A stretch of DNA of 23,365 nucleotides from VAUL01 sp964603155 (GCA_964603155.1 CAZRTZ010000042.1:1-23365), one strand, 5' to 3'. Shown: positions 7,322-18,469, counted from the stretch's first letter. The notes: generated from the letters alone by a model not told the origin. Program-made: numbers and translations.

Positions 7322-8005
7322 ATGATCCGTTTCCTTGCCAAGATACTCGACCACCTCGAAGAGTGGATTATAACGTTCCTGATTGCCGCCGCGACGGTCG
7401 TTATCTTTGTCTCCGTCGTCCACCGCTATGCCTCCGGTTGGGCAATCCCCGGGGTGCAGGATTGGCTGGTTCAGCTCAACCTGAGCTGGGCCCAGGAACT
7501 GTGTATCATTCTGTTCGTGTGGATGGCCAAGTTCGGCGCCGCCTACGGGGTGCGCACCGGCATCCATGTCGGGGTCGACGCATTGGTTACCCGCCTCCCC
7601 GAAAGCTGGCGCATGAAATGCGTGTTGCTGGCCATCGCCGGCGGCGCCCTCTTCACCGGGCTGATCGGTACGCTGGGGGCGCGCTTCGTCTGGGAGAACG
7701 GCATGCACTATGCCGTGCTCAATACCCTGGGGATGGACATCGGTGATCTTTTCGAGGGTCCGATCACCCCGGATCTCGAATGCCCGACTTGGATCGTCTA
7801 CTCGGCTGTGCCCCTTGGCTCCTACCTGATGTGCTTCCGCTTCCTGCAGGTCGGCTGGACCTATTTCCGGACCGGCGAACTGCCTCGCCATGATCACACC
7901 CACGTGGATGGAATCGACGAGGAGGTGGTCGATGCCACCGAGGCGCTGGAAGATTACGAGGTGCATAAATTTGACAGTACGGGTAAGCCGGGAGGTGTGA
8001 AATGA
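7322..8005 (+). CDS. dctQ: TRAP transporter small permease subunit DctQ
   Basis: A 227-residue inner-membrane protein that pairs with DctM. Hydrophobic helices lie at about 15-35, 60-80, 100-120 and 160-180. WAQELCIILFVWMAKFGAAY and the following GIHVGVDAL are typical of DctQ, whose second helix carries a conserved W-x-x-E. The C-terminus is a hydrophilic cytoplasmic tail with HDHTHVDG followed by an acidic stretch. The ATG at 7322 follows an AGAAGG-type ribosome binding site; upstream in-frame starts would run through the terminator. It overlaps dctM by ATGA. Confidence 0.92.
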   Translation: MIRFLAKILDHLEEWIITFLIAAATVVIFVSVVHRYASGWAIPGVQDWLVQLNLSWAQELCIILFVWMAKFGAAYGVRTGIHVGVDALVTRLPESWRMKCVLLAIAGGALFTGLIGTLGARFVWENGMHYAVLNTLGMDIGDLFEGPITPDLECPTWIVYSAVPLGSYLMCFRFLQVGWTYFRTGELPRHDHTHVDGIDEEVVDATEALEDYEVHKFDSTGKPGGVK

Positions 8006-9381
8006 GTACTGCAGTGGACGGATGGGAAATCTTCAGCAAAAAAAAGGCGGCGACCTGGATCGCTGCCATCGCCGTTGCCCTAGGTGCCATCGCCATGCTC
8101 GGCAGCACCGGCATCGTCTTTGCCCTGCTGATCGCCCTGATGCTGACCGGCATGCCGATCTCCATCGCGCTGGGCCTGACGGTTCTTACCTTCCTCTTCT
8201 TCTTTTCCCATGTCCCCACCGAAGCGGTGGCGATGAAGCTCTTCACCGGCATCGAGAAGTTCGAGATCATGGCGATCCCGTTCTTTATCCTCGCTGGCAA
8301 CTTTCTGACCCACGGCGGCGTCGCCAAGCGCATGATCAATTTCGCCACCTCACTGGTGGGACACTGGCACGGAGGTCTGGCGCTGGCCGGCGTCATGGCC
8401 TGTGCGTTGTTTGCCGCTGTATCGGGGTCGAGTCCGGCTACCGTCGTCGCCATCGGTTCGATCGTTATGCCGGCGATGGTCAAGGCCGGTTTTCCGAAAC
8501 GCTTCGGCGCCGGGGTCATCACCACCTCCGGATCGTTGGGGATCCTGATCCCGCCGTCGATTCCGATGGTCATTTACTGTGTCGCCACCAACTCCTCCAT
8601 CGGCGGGCTTTTCCTCGGCGGGGTCGTCCCCGGCCTCATGCTGGCGACCCTGCTGGGTGCCGTGGCCTGGTGGATTGCCCGCAAGAACAACTATCCGCGA
8701 GCGCGCAAGGCGACCTGGGGTGAGCGGCTGGTTGCCTTCCGCCACAGCGTCTGGGGGCTGTTCCTTATCGTGATCGTCCTCGGCGGCATCTATAGCGGCT
8801 TTTTCACCCCCACCGAGGCTGCCGCCATGAGCGCGGTCTATGCGTTTGTCGTCGCCGTCTTCGTCTATCGCGACGTGCCGTTCAGCAAGGTTCCCAAAGT
8901 CTTGCTCGATTCCGCCAGCATGTCGGCCATGCTGCTTTACATTATCACCAATGCGGTGCTGTTCTCCTTTTTGATGACCCATGAGAACATTCCGCAGATC
9001 ATGGCCGAGTGGATTCTCGGCAACAATCTCGGGGTGGTGTCCTTCCTGCTGGTCACCAACCTCCTGCTGTTGTTGGCTGGCAACGTGATGGAACCGTCTT
9101 CGATCATCCTGATCCTCGCGCCGATTCTCTTCCCGGTCGCCATGCAACTTGGCATCGACCCGATCCATTTCGGTGTGCTGATCACGGTCAACATGGAGGT
9201 GGGGATGTGCCACCCGCCGGTCGGCCTCAATCTCTATGTGGCCAGCGGCATTACCAAAATGGGGATATCCGAGCTGACGGTGGCGGTGCTGCCGTGGCTG
9301 ATCGCCATGGTCGGTTTCCTGGTCCTGGTGACCTATGTGCCGATTATCTCGCTGTGGCTGCCGCGGATGTACGGGTTCTGA
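8002..9381 (+). CDS. dctM: TRAP transporter large permease subunit DctM
   Basis: A 459-residue inner-membrane permease of the DctM/ion transporter superfamily, which moves substrate with a sodium or proton gradient after handover from DctP. About 12-13 hydrophobic segments are visible. Marks include GMPISIALGL, FFILAGNFL, AVSGSSPATVVAIGS, SGSLGILIPPSIPM, FTPTEAAAMSAVYA and GMCHPPVGLNLYV. Compared with a typical length near 430-440, it has a slightly longer N-terminus with an extra hydrophobic stretch (about 17-37). It is translationally coupled to dctQ and followed by a terminator. Confidence 0.95.
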   Translation: MSTAVDGWEIFSKKKAATWIAAIAVALGAIAMLGSTGIVFALLIALMLTGMPISIALGLTVLTFLFFFSHVPTEAVAMKLFTGIEKFEIMAIPFFILAGNFLTHGGVAKRMINFATSLVGHWHGGLALAGVMACALFAAVSGSSPATVVAIGSIVMPAMVKAGFPKRFGAGVITTSGSLGILIPPSIPMVIYCVATNSSIGGLFLGGVVPGLMLATLLGAVAWWIARKNNYPRARKATWGERLVAFRHSVWGLFLIVIVLGGIYSGFFTPTEAAAMSAVYAFVVAVFVYRDVPFSKVPKVLLDSASMSAMLLYIITNAVLFSFLMTHENIPQIMAEWILGNNLGVVSFLLVTNLLLLLAGNVMEPSSIILILAPILFPVAMQLGIDPIHFGVLITVNMEVGMCHPPVGLNLYVASGITKMGISELTVAVLPWLIAMVGFLVLVTYVPIISLWLPRMYGF

Positions 9382-9408
9382 TCCCTAGGGTGCAAAGTTG
9401 AAAAAGAA

Positions 9409-9442
9409 GGCAAGGGCGTCCCGGCGGGCGCCCTTGCCGTTT
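9409..9442 (+). terminator. Terminator of the dctPQM operon
   Basis: GGCAAGGGCG (9409-9418) pairs perfectly with CGCCCTTGCC (9429-9438). The intervening bases can add a short CCC/GGG pairing. Only a brief T-run (GTTTCC) follows, so termination may be partial. Confidence 0.75.
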
Positions 9443-9455
9443 CCGCAACGTCCCC

Positions 9456-9484
9456 TTGACAGTTTTCATTCATGCCGCCATGAT
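9456..9484 (+). promoter_or_regulatory. Sigma-70-type promoter upstream of ispE
   Basis: A perfect -35 box TTGACA (9456-9461), a 17-bp spacer, and CATGAT (9479-9484, four of six matches to TATAAT). It lies just after the dctM terminator and about 27 bases upstream of the ispE start, with transcription expected near 9491. It probably drives ispE and the tRNA, perhaps also prs. Confidence 0.6.
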
Positions 9485-9517
9485 TTGACCTCATTCCCAA
9501 CTGTCGCGAGAGTCCAG

Positions 9518-10360
9518 ATGCAGCGCACTGTTGCCGCACCCGCCAAGGTCAACTTCATTCTCAATGTCCTCGGCAAGCGCCCGAACGGCTACCACGACGT
9601 CGCCATGCTCATGGTGCGTCTCTCCCTGCACGACCGGGTGACGGTCGCTCTCAACGAGAGTCGTGCGGTTACGGTCTCCTGTCCGGGGCTGGAGTTGGCC
9701 CCCGGCGAGGACAATATTGCGGCGCGCGCGGCGCGCCTGTTCCTTGAGCACACCGGCCGTCAGAACGGAGTCGCCATCCATATCGACAAGAGCATCCCCG
9801 CCGCCGCCGGCATGGGGGGCGGCTCGTCGAACGCGGCGGCGGTGCTCGTTGCCCTGAACGAGCTGTGTGGTGCCGGTCTGTCGCGCGGAGAGTTGCAGTC
9901 TCTTGGGGTACGTCTCGGCGCCGACGTGCCGTTTTTCCTCTGCGGCGAGATGGCCGCCTGGGCGACCGGCATCGGTGAGCGCCTCGAACCGTGGCGCGGG
10001 CTCCCCCCCTGTCACCTCGTCCTAGTCAACCCCCGTTTCGCCGTGTCCACCGCCTGGGTTTACCAAAATTTGGGGTTGACAGGGATGCGCCCCGCAACTA
10101 AAATCCCAAGGTTTCCCGAGAGGATGGCTGATCTGGCCGGGATGTTGCGCAACGATCTGGAGGCGGTGACCTCCGGCCGGCACCCCGAGATCGCCGCCAT
10201 CAAGGAGCGGTTGCTGGCGGGTGGAGCTCTGGCCGCGCTGATGTCCGGAAGTGGACCGACGGTGTTCGGCCTCTTTGCCGACGCGGAGTCTGCCGGACGA
10301 TCCGCTGCGCAACTGGCCGACGGGACCGGCTGGTGGACAGCCGCGGTTGTTCCCGCCTAA
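9518..10360 (+). CDS. ispE: 4-diphosphocytidyl-2-C-methyl-D-erythritol kinase
   Basis: A 280-residue GHMP-family kinase that phosphorylates CDP-methylerythritol in the MEP pathway to isoprenoid precursors. It shows PAKVNF with Lys10 near the N-terminus, the ATP-binding GHMP loop PAAAGMGGGSSNAA (94-107), the catalytic Asp in LGADVPFFL (D136) and the C-terminal glycine motif MSGSGPTVFGLF. Length is usual for IspE. The ATG at 9518 is chosen by homology to the family N-terminus; an in-frame start at 9398 would run through the promoter. The ribosome binding site is weak. Confidence 0.95.
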   Translation: MQRTVAAPAKVNFILNVLGKRPNGYHDVAMLMVRLSLHDRVTVALNESRAVTVSCPGLELAPGEDNIAARAARLFLEHTGRQNGVAIHIDKSIPAAAGMGGGSSNAAAVLVALNELCGAGLSRGELQSLGVRLGADVPFFLCGEMAAWATGIGERLEPWRGLPPCHLVLVNPRFAVSTAWVYQNLGLTGMRPATKIPRFPERMADLAGMLRNDLEAVTSGRHPEIAAIKERLLAGGALAALMSGSGPTVFGLFADAESAGRSAAQLADGTGWWTAAVVPA

Positions 10361-10378
10361 AGGGACGCAATTTTCTAC

Positions 10379-10453
10379 AGGGGCGTCGCCAAGCGGTAAG
10401 GCACCGGATTTTGATTCCGGCATTCCCAGGTTCGATCCCTGGCGCCCCTGCCA
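10379..10453 (+). tRNA. tRNA-Gln (anticodon TTG)
   Basis: A 75-base cloverleaf. The acceptor stem pairs AGGGGCG (10379-10385) with CGCCCCT (10443-10449). The anticodon stem is CCGGA/TCCGG around the loop TTTTGAT, giving anticodon TTG, which reads CAA glutamine codons. The T-arm is CCAGG-TTCGATC-CCTGG (10426-10442). Discriminator base G (10450) and an encoded CCA (10451-10453) follow. Confidence 0.97.
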
Positions 10454-10552
10454 CTTATCATTCGTAGACCGATGTCCCCTGCGGGATGCGGTTTTCTGTT
10501 TACCAGGTCATGGATCGCCATGGCCTGCACCTTTTCGGACGGTGGCCGCAAC

Positions 10553-11494
10553 GTGCTCAGCGAATTGAAGATCTTTAGTGGGAACTCCAACCCGGAACTG
10601 GCCCGCGAAATTTGTGCCGATCTGGGTCTGCCGCTCTCCAAGGCGACGGTCAAGACCTTCTCCGACGGCGAAATCATGGTCGAGATCGGTGAGAACGTGC
10701 GCGGTCGCGACGTGTTCGTGGTACAGTCGACCTGCGCGCCGTCGAACCAGAACCTGATGGAACTGCTGATCATGGTCGATGCCCTCAAGCGGGCCTCGGC
10801 CGCCCGGATCACCGCAGTTATCCCGTACTTCGGCTATGCCCGTCAGGACCGCAAGGTGGCGCCGCGCACGCCGATCACCAGCAAGCTGGTGGCCGACCTG
10901 ATCACCACCGCCGGCATCCACCGGGTGCTCAGCGTCGATCTGCACGCCGGTCAGATCCAGGGCTTCTTCAATATCCCGGTCGATCACCTTTACGCCGCGC
11001 CGGTGATCCTCGACGATGTGCGCAAACATCTCAGCGGCCGACTGGTGATCGTTTCCCCGGACGCCGGCGGCACTGAGCGGGCTCGTGCCTTCGCCAAGCG
11101 CCTCGATGCCGGCCTGGCGATCATCGACAAGCGCCGCAGCGGTCCCAACGTTTCCGAGGTCATGCACATCATCGGCGAAGTGGAGGGGCAGACCTGCCTG
11201 ATCGTCGATGACATGATCGATACGGCCGGAACCCTGTGCCAGGCGGCGGCCGCTCTCAAGGCCCATGGCGCCGGCGATGTCTATGCCACGGCGACGCACG
11301 CGGTCCTTTCCGGGCCGGCGCTGGAGAGGATCAACCAGAGCTGTCTCAAGGAAGTGCTGGTGACCAACACCATCCCGGTGGGGGAGAAGGTGGCCGTCTG
11401 TCCGCGTCTGCGCCAGCTGTCCGTCGCCAATCTGCTGGCCGAAGCGATTCGCCGCATTCATGGCGAGGAATCGGTCAGTTCGCTGTTCATCTAA
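10553..11494 (+). CDS. prs: Ribose-phosphate pyrophosphokinase (PRPP synthetase)
   Basis: A 313-residue enzyme that makes PRPP and AMP from ribose 5-phosphate and ATP, feeding nucleotide, histidine and tryptophan synthesis. The start FSGNSNPELA, the loop TFSDGEIMVEI, YARQDRK (ATP site), DLHAGQIQGFF, SPDAGG and the PRPP-binding loop LIVDDMIDTAGTL are all present. The GTG at 10553 is chosen because it gives the usual family length and N-terminus. In-frame starts at 10472 and 10520 would add 27 or 11 non-conserved residues. The gene lies 100 bases after tRNA-Gln. Confidence 0.95.
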   Translation: MLSELKIFSGNSNPELAREICADLGLPLSKATVKTFSDGEIMVEIGENVRGRDVFVVQSTCAPSNQNLMELLIMVDALKRASAARITAVIPYFGYARQDRKVAPRTPITSKLVADLITTAGIHRVLSVDLHAGQIQGFFNIPVDHLYAAPVILDDVRKHLSGRLVIVSPDAGGTERARAFAKRLDAGLAIIDKRRSGPNVSEVMHIIGEVEGQTCLIVDDMIDTAGTLCQAAAALKAHGAGDVYATATHAVLSGPALERINQSCLKEVLVTNTIPVGEKVAVCPRLRQLSVANLLAEAIRRIHGEESVSSLFI

Positions 11495-11566
11495 AACCGG
11501 GGGGCATCCCCGCTAACCTCTTGCATAGATGATTCCGCCCCGACGTGGAATCGAAGGAGTGACAAC

Positions 11567-12163
11567 ATGGCTCAATCGCAACTCGCAGTGACTTCACGTG
11601 ACAGTGCCGGCAAGGGGGTTTCCCGGGCCCTGCGTCGCCAGGGGCTGGTCCCCGGCGTGGTCTATGGTAAAGGGGTGGAGGCCTGCAACGTGGCCGTCGA
11701 CCCGAAGGCCCTCAGTCAGGCGATCGCTACCGATGCCGGCTGGAATACCCTGATCACCCTGCAGGGGGAGGGCTCCTTCGACGGCAAGGTGGTCATTCTC
11801 AAGGATGTCCAGGTTGACCAGCTGCGGCGCAATCCGATCCACTATGATTTCCAGGCCGTCGATCTCAGCAAGAAGGTCCACGTCATGGTGCCGGTGCACA
11901 CCATCGGCAAGTCGAAAGGGGAGAAGCTCGGCGGGGCGCTGCAGATCATCCGCCACGAACTGGAAGTCGTCTGTCTTCCCACCGCCATCCCCACCTCAAT
12001 CGACATCGATGTGACCGAGCTTGGCATCGGTGGTGTCGTGCACATCAACGACATCAAGTTCCCGACGGGTGTCGAGGCTGCTCCGCACGAAGCCAACTTC
12101 ACGGTGGTGACCGTCGTCGGCCACAAGGCCGAGGGTGCCGCCGCTGAAGGGGCCGGGGCCTAA
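11567..12163 (+). CDS. rplY: 50S ribosomal protein L25, general stress protein Ctc type
   Basis: A 198-residue two-domain L25. The N-terminal part (about 1-95) binds 5S rRNA and shows RRQGLVPGVVYG. The C-terminal TL5/Ctc beta domain (about 96-190) includes VHVMVPVHTIGKS, and the protein ends in an Ala/Gly/Glu tail. Short single-domain L25 proteins lack this second domain. AAGGAG lies close upstream of the ATG. A small hairpin, GATTCC (11531-11536) with GGAATC (11547-11552), sits immediately before the ribosome binding site. The gene is followed after 17 bases by pth, a common pairing. Confidence 0.95.
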   Translation: MAQSQLAVTSRDSAGKGVSRALRRQGLVPGVVYGKGVEACNVAVDPKALSQAIATDAGWNTLITLQGEGSFDGKVVILKDVQVDQLRRNPIHYDFQAVDLSKKVHVMVPVHTIGKSKGEKLGGALQIIRHELEVVCLPTAIPTSIDIDVTELGIGGVVHINDIKFPTGVEAAPHEANFTVVTVVGHKAEGAAAEGAGA

Positions 12164-12180
12164 CCGCCAGCTACTCCTCG

Positions 12181-12756
12181 GTGAAGCTGATTGTCGGCCT
12201 GGGGAATCCGGGCGAACGCTATGCCGAGACACGTCACAATATCGGTTTCATGGTCGCGACCCTGGCGGCCGGTCGCGCCGGCATCGCTCTCAAGCGCCAG
12301 GGCTACCAGGGGGTATACGGGGTTGGGCGCGTGGCCGCGGAAGAGGCGACGGTCCTGCTCCCCCAGACGTTCATGAATCGCAGCGGGGCCAGCGTGGCCC
12401 CGGCCTGTCAGTCCCTCGGCATCACGCCGGGGGATTTGATTATTATTCATGACGAAATCGACTTGCCTTTCGGGGTCTTGCGTGTCAAGGTCGGAGGCGG
12501 GCACGGCGGGCACAACGGCCTGCGCAGCATCAACGCCAGCCTCGGCCATGGTGACTTCGTGCGGGTGCGTTGCGGGGTTGGCCGACCCCCGGCAGGCGGC
12601 GATGTGTCCGGTTACGTGCTCAGCCGTTTCAGCAGTGCCGAGCGCCAATTGCTCCCTGACCTGATCGATCGGGCCCTGGCGGCCGTTGAGACGATTCTGG
12701 TGCGCGGAGCCTCGGCCGCGATGAACGAGTTCAACGGTCGCGACGGCGCAACCTGA
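12181..12756 (+). CDS. pth: Peptidyl-tRNA hydrolase
   Basis: A 191-residue enzyme that frees tRNA from peptidyl-tRNA dropped by stalled ribosomes. It has GLGNPGERYAETRHNIGF with N9 and catalytic H19, IIHDEIDLPFG with D91, and the GGHGGHNGLRSI loop. The GTG start at 12181 fits the family N-terminus exactly (KLIVGLGNPG). No clear Shine-Dalgarno precedes it, so translation may be coupled to rplY. Confidence 0.95.
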   Translation: MKLIVGLGNPGERYAETRHNIGFMVATLAAGRAGIALKRQGYQGVYGVGRVAAEEATVLLPQTFMNRSGASVAPACQSLGITPGDLIIIHDEIDLPFGVLRVKVGGGHGGHNGLRSINASLGHGDFVRVRCGVGRPPAGGDVSGYVLSRFSSAERQLLPDLIDRALAAVETILVRGASAAMNEFNGRDGAT

Positions 12757-12785
12757 TATCTTAAATTCCAAAGGAGGAGGTGCGC

Positions 12786-14798
<2,013 letters not shown>

Positions 14799-14820
14799 TC
14801 GGTCAGGCCGGAGACTAGAG

Positions 14821-14976
14821 GCTGGGGGCTGGAGGCTGATTGTTCGACCAGTCTTCAGCCTCCAGTTCTTTTGCTCGCCCGCTTGGATGTCTGCAGCAGG
14901 CAAATAGCAGTAAACTGACTATCACGATTGAACTCTGGGGCGCAGGTTTTGTTTTTGCCAGCCTCCAGCCCCCAGC
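14821..14976. repeat. 18-bp inverted repeat flanking the hppA-ychF gap
   Basis: GCTGGGGGCTGGAGGCTG (14821-14838) is repeated as its exact reverse complement at 14959-14976, 15 bases before ychF, with a partial third copy at 14855-14865. I recall similar GGGGCTGG-type dispersed repeats between genes in Geobacter-like genomes, but could not check this. The rest of the 193-base gap holds no gene I can support. Confidence 0.6.
14829..14872 (+). terminator. Probable terminator after hppA, made from a repeat
   Basis: CTGGAGGCTGA (14829-14839) and TCAGCCTCCAG (14855-14865) pair perfectly over 11 bp with a 15-base loop. TTCTTTT follows directly. The left arm overlaps the 18-bp repeat described separately. 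Confidence 0.6.
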
Positions 14977-14991
14977 AACGGAGCTAAGACA

Positions 14992-16086
<1,095 letters not shown>

Positions 16087-16104
16087 GGGTTGGGGTAGAC
16101 TTGC

Positions 16105-16193
16105 GTTCACCCTTCGACAGGCTCAGGGCGAACGGTGAATGGATATCCAAGCGGTTGAAATTCCGTTCGTGGTGAGCTTGTCGAACCATGAAC
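16105..16193. repeat. REP-like inverted repeat element with TTCGACAGGCTCA core
   Basis: Two 31-base arms, 16105-16135 and 16163-16193, match each other in inverted orientation at 24 of 31 positions around a 27-base centre. Shared blocks are GTTCA, TTCGACA, GCTCA and CGAACGG. The left arm and its flank can also fold on themselves (TTCACC with GGTGAA, TTCG with CGAA). Elements with this TTCGACAGGCTCAGG core are scattered between genes in many proteobacteria. The element lies 18 bases after ychF and could act as a transcript 3' end. No transposase is present. Confidence 0.7.
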
Positions 16194-16234
16194 GGATGGC
16201 TTCTGCAAGAAAACCCAGTCACCGAATTTGATGT

Positions 16235-16263
16235 TGCCACGTTCTAGGTGATTGTGTTATCTA
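16235..16263 (+). promoter_or_regulatory. Possible promoter of the rpsF operon
   Basis: TTGCCA (16235-16240, five of six -35 matches), a 17-bp spacer and TATCTA (16258-16263, only TAT matching). It lies about 95 bases upstream of rpsF, in the most A+T-rich part of the gap. The -10 is poor. Confidence 0.35.
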
Positions 16264-16281
16264 GACAAGTTCGTTCCAGAA

Positions 16282-16329
16282 GGAGCACCATCGGGGTGCT
16301 CCGCTCCTTGCTCCGGGTCAGACCGGGGC
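16282..16329 (+). promoter_or_regulatory. Two-hairpin leader before rpsF
   Basis: GGAGCACC (16282-16289) pairs with GGTGCTCC (16295-16302) around a 5-base loop. A second stem pairs GCTCCGG (16310-16316) with CCGGGGC (16323-16329), including one G-T pair. The ribosome binding site AGGAGG (16341-16346) follows. Many bacterial rpsF mRNAs carry a leader bound by the S6:S18 complex for feedback control; this is a candidate, but I could not confirm the consensus. Confidence 0.4.
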
Positions 16330-16356
16330 TATAACTCATGAGGAGGTCATAGCAGT

Positions 16357-16728
16357 ATGCGTACCTACGAAACTCTGTTTATCGTGCACCCGGAAGTCGC
16401 CGGGGACGATCTGACCGCGCTGGTTGAGAAGTACCGCAAGGTGCTCACCGACCAGGAGGCTGTCGTCCTGAAGGCGGACAACTGGGGGAGTCGGGCCCTG
16501 GCTTACCCGGTCAAGAAGCAGGCCCGGGGAACCTTTGTGCTCACGGTCTTCGAAGGTGGTTCTTCGGTGGTCGCCGAGTTCGAGCGCCGTCTGCGCATCG
16601 ACGAGAAGGTGATCAAGTATCAGACCGTGCTCTTCGAGGGGAGTCTTGCCACCGCCCCGGTGGCCGAGAAGCCTGTCGTCGAAGAGGTCGCGCCCGCCGC
16701 TGAAGAAGCGCCGGCCGACGAAGCCTAA
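16357..16728 (+). CDS. rpsF: 30S ribosomal protein S6
   Basis: A 123-residue S6 that sits with S18 on the platform of the small subunit. It begins MRTYETLFIVHPE and contains WGSRALAYPVKKQARGTFVL, both typical. The last 25 residues or so are an Ala/Pro/Glu-rich acidic tail, as in other S6 proteins, some of which are glutamylated there. AGGAGG lies 10 bases before the ATG. It is the first gene of an rpsF-rpsR-yybS-rplI-dnaB run. Confidence 0.97.
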   Translation: MRTYETLFIVHPEVAGDDLTALVEKYRKVLTDQEAVVLKADNWGSRALAYPVKKQARGTFVLTVFEGGSSVVAEFERRLRIDEKVIKYQTVLFEGSLATAPVAEKPVVEEVAPAAEEAPADEA

Positions 16729-16754
16729 CCATCTCGACTCCAAGGAGAATGACA

Positions 16755-17030
16755 ATGTCCAATGGCACTCGTCCTGCTGGCGGCGGCGCGCCGCGCCGGC
16801 GTTACGGCCGGCGTAAGGTTTGCCGGTTCTGCGCGGAAAAAAGCCTGTTCATCGATTACAAGGATATCCGCACCCTGCGTTATTTCGTCTCCGAGCGTGG
16901 CAAGATCGTGCCGCGGCGGATTTCCGGCAACTGCGCCGAGCATCAGCGCAAACTGACCGAGGCGATCAAGCGCGCTCGCAATATCGCGTTGCTGCCGTTC
17001 GCGTCCGGCGTGGCTTCGGAAAGAGGCTAG
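16755..17030 (+). CDS. rpsR: 30S ribosomal protein S18, cysteine-containing form
   Basis: A 91-residue S18, partner of S6. It shows KVCRFCAEK, IDYKDIRTLRYFVSERGKI and PRRISGNCAEHQRKL. C23, C26, C60 and H63 form a Cx2C...Cx2H set that could bind zinc, which marks the cysteine-plus type of S18. The N-terminal 20 residues are Gly/Arg-rich. The ATG at 16755 is preferred over 16749 because AAGGAG (16742-16747) is 7 bases upstream of the former and only 1 base from the latter. Confidence 0.96.
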   Translation: MSNGTRPAGGGAPRRRYGRRKVCRFCAEKSLFIDYKDIRTLRYFVSERGKIVPRRISGNCAEHQRKLTEAIKRARNIALLPFASGVASERG

Positions 17031-17044
17031 TCGCCATTCAGAAG

Positions 17045-17983
17045 ATGATGATCAAGGCACTCATGGTGCTGCTCGGCGCGCTGTCAGGCTACCTGCTGTT
17101 CGGCGCTGCCGGGGCCCTCGGTGCCGGGGCTGTTCTGGTCAATCTCTTTACCCCGCTCCCTGCGGCGGTTCTGGGAATGCGGCTCGGCCCGGCCTGGGGG
17201 ATCGCTGCTGTCGTCTTGACGGCGGCAGCGGTGTTGGCGACATCGGGGGGCCTCCCGGCGCTGTTCTACCTGCTGCAGTTCGGTGTGCCGGCGACCTTGC
17301 TCCCCTTGCTGATGAGCCGCGGCGTGGCATGGGATCGGAGCATCGCCGTCACCCTCGGGGTCATGCTGCTCCTCGGCGGGGTCCTGCTGTTCGGGGCGAG
17401 TTCCGGGGCCGGCCAGTCGCCGTCGGCCTTCATCGATGCGCAGATCGACAAGGAAATCGATCAGGCGCTGACCATGATGCAGGAATTCGCCGGAAGCGGG
17501 CAGACTCCCGAGTCTGCCGAGGCGCTGCGCGAAGTGACGGCCAGCATGGGAGAACTCATGCGGCGGGCCTATCCGGGGATGCTGGTGGCGGTTTGTGCTA
17601 CCCTGCAACTTGTGACCGTCGCGGTCCTGGCTCTGGTGGCCAGGCCAGCCGGTCTCCCCGGCGTCCCCTTTGCCCGCTGGCGTTCCCCGGACTGGCTGAT
17701 CTGGGGGTTGATCGCGGCAGGTTTTGCCGTGGTCTTTGCCGAAGGGCCGGCGCAGAGCGTCACCATAAACGTCCTGATCATCCTCCTGCCGGTTTACTTC
17801 CTGCAGGGGGTGGCTGTGGTCGAACACTTTCTCGCGCGAAAGGGGCTCTCGCTCTGGCTGCGCGGCTTTAGTTACCTGTTGTTGCTGGTGGTCAACCCGC
17901 TGCCCATGATCATTACCGGTGTCGGTGTCTTTGACCTGTGGGCCGACTTTCGCAAGCCACGGCAACGTACAACAGAAGAATAA
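17045..17983 (+). CDS. YybS-like DUF2232 membrane protein
   Basis: A 312-residue multi-pass membrane protein. Hydrophobic stretches lie at about 4-35, 45-75, 80-115, 185-210, 220-240, 245-265 and 275-300. A hydrophilic loop at about 130-180 is rich in charged residues (DAQIDKEIDQALTMMQEF). The layout and the position between rpsR and rplI match the DUF2232/YybS family, which sits beside rplI in many bacteria. No function is established. Two ATGs occur in tandem at 17045 and 17048, 14 bases after rpsR, with only a weak ribosome binding site. Confidence 0.8.
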   Translation: MMIKALMVLLGALSGYLLFGAAGALGAGAVLVNLFTPLPAAVLGMRLGPAWGIAAVVLTAAAVLATSGGLPALFYLLQFGVPATLLPLLMSRGVAWDRSIAVTLGVMLLLGGVLLFGASSGAGQSPSAFIDAQIDKEIDQALTMMQEFAGSGQTPESAEALREVTASMGELMRRAYPGMLVAVCATLQLVTVAVLALVARPAGLPGVPFARWRSPDWLIWGLIAAGFAVVFAEGPAQSVTINVLIILLPVYFLQGVAVVEHFLARKGLSLWLRGFSYLLLLVVNPLPMIITGVGVFDLWADFRKPRQRTTEE

Positions 17984-18022
17984 CCAGTAACCAGCGATTC
18001 ACGCTGTCACGGAGGAACACCA

Positions 18023-18469
18023 ATGAACGTCATCCTTACGGAAATCGTCAAAGGGCTCGGCAACATGGGTGAAGTCGTCAAGGTCAAGCCCGGCTACGCC
18101 CGCAACTTCCTGCTGCCGAACAAACTGGCGGTGGAAGCCAATACCCGCAACCTCAACGAGCTCGAGCACCATCGCCGGCAGCTGACCCGCAAAGCCGAGA
18201 AGCTCAACCAGGAAGCGCAGGCGCTCAAAGGGCGCATCGAGGCCCTGGAATGCGTCATCGCCCATCGGGCCGGCGAAGAAGGCAAGCTGTTCGGTTCCGT
18301 CACCTCGATGGAGATCGAGGCCGAACTGGCTGCCAAGGGGATCGAGATCGACCGTCGCAAGATTCAGCTCGAGCAGCCGATCAAGACCCTCGGCGAGCAT
18401 GCTGTCGAGATCAAGCTGAATGTCGGTGTGACCGCGTCGCTGAAGGTCAAGGTCGTCAGCGCCGCCTAG
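18023..18469 (+). CDS. rplI: 50S ribosomal protein L9
   Basis: A 148-residue L9. The N-terminal domain binds 23S rRNA (MNVILTEIVKGLGNMGE, then VKVKPGYARNFLLPNKLA). A long connecting helix (about 45-75, charged) leads to a C-terminal domain with HRAGEEGKLFGSVT. The length equals the family norm. GGAGG precedes the ATG. It lies 39 bases after yybS. Confidence 0.97.
   Translation: MNVILTEIVKGLGNMGEVVKVKPGYARNFLLPNKLAVEANTRNLNELEHHRRQLTRKAEKLNQEAQALKGRIEALECVIAHRAGEEGKLFGSVTSMEIEAELAAKGIEIDRRKIQLEQPIKTLGEHAVEIKLNVGVTASLKVKVVSAA

Noticed and set aside
10472..10552. Upstream starts for prs
   Set aside because: They add residues absent from the family; the GTG at 10553 gives the standard 313 residues.
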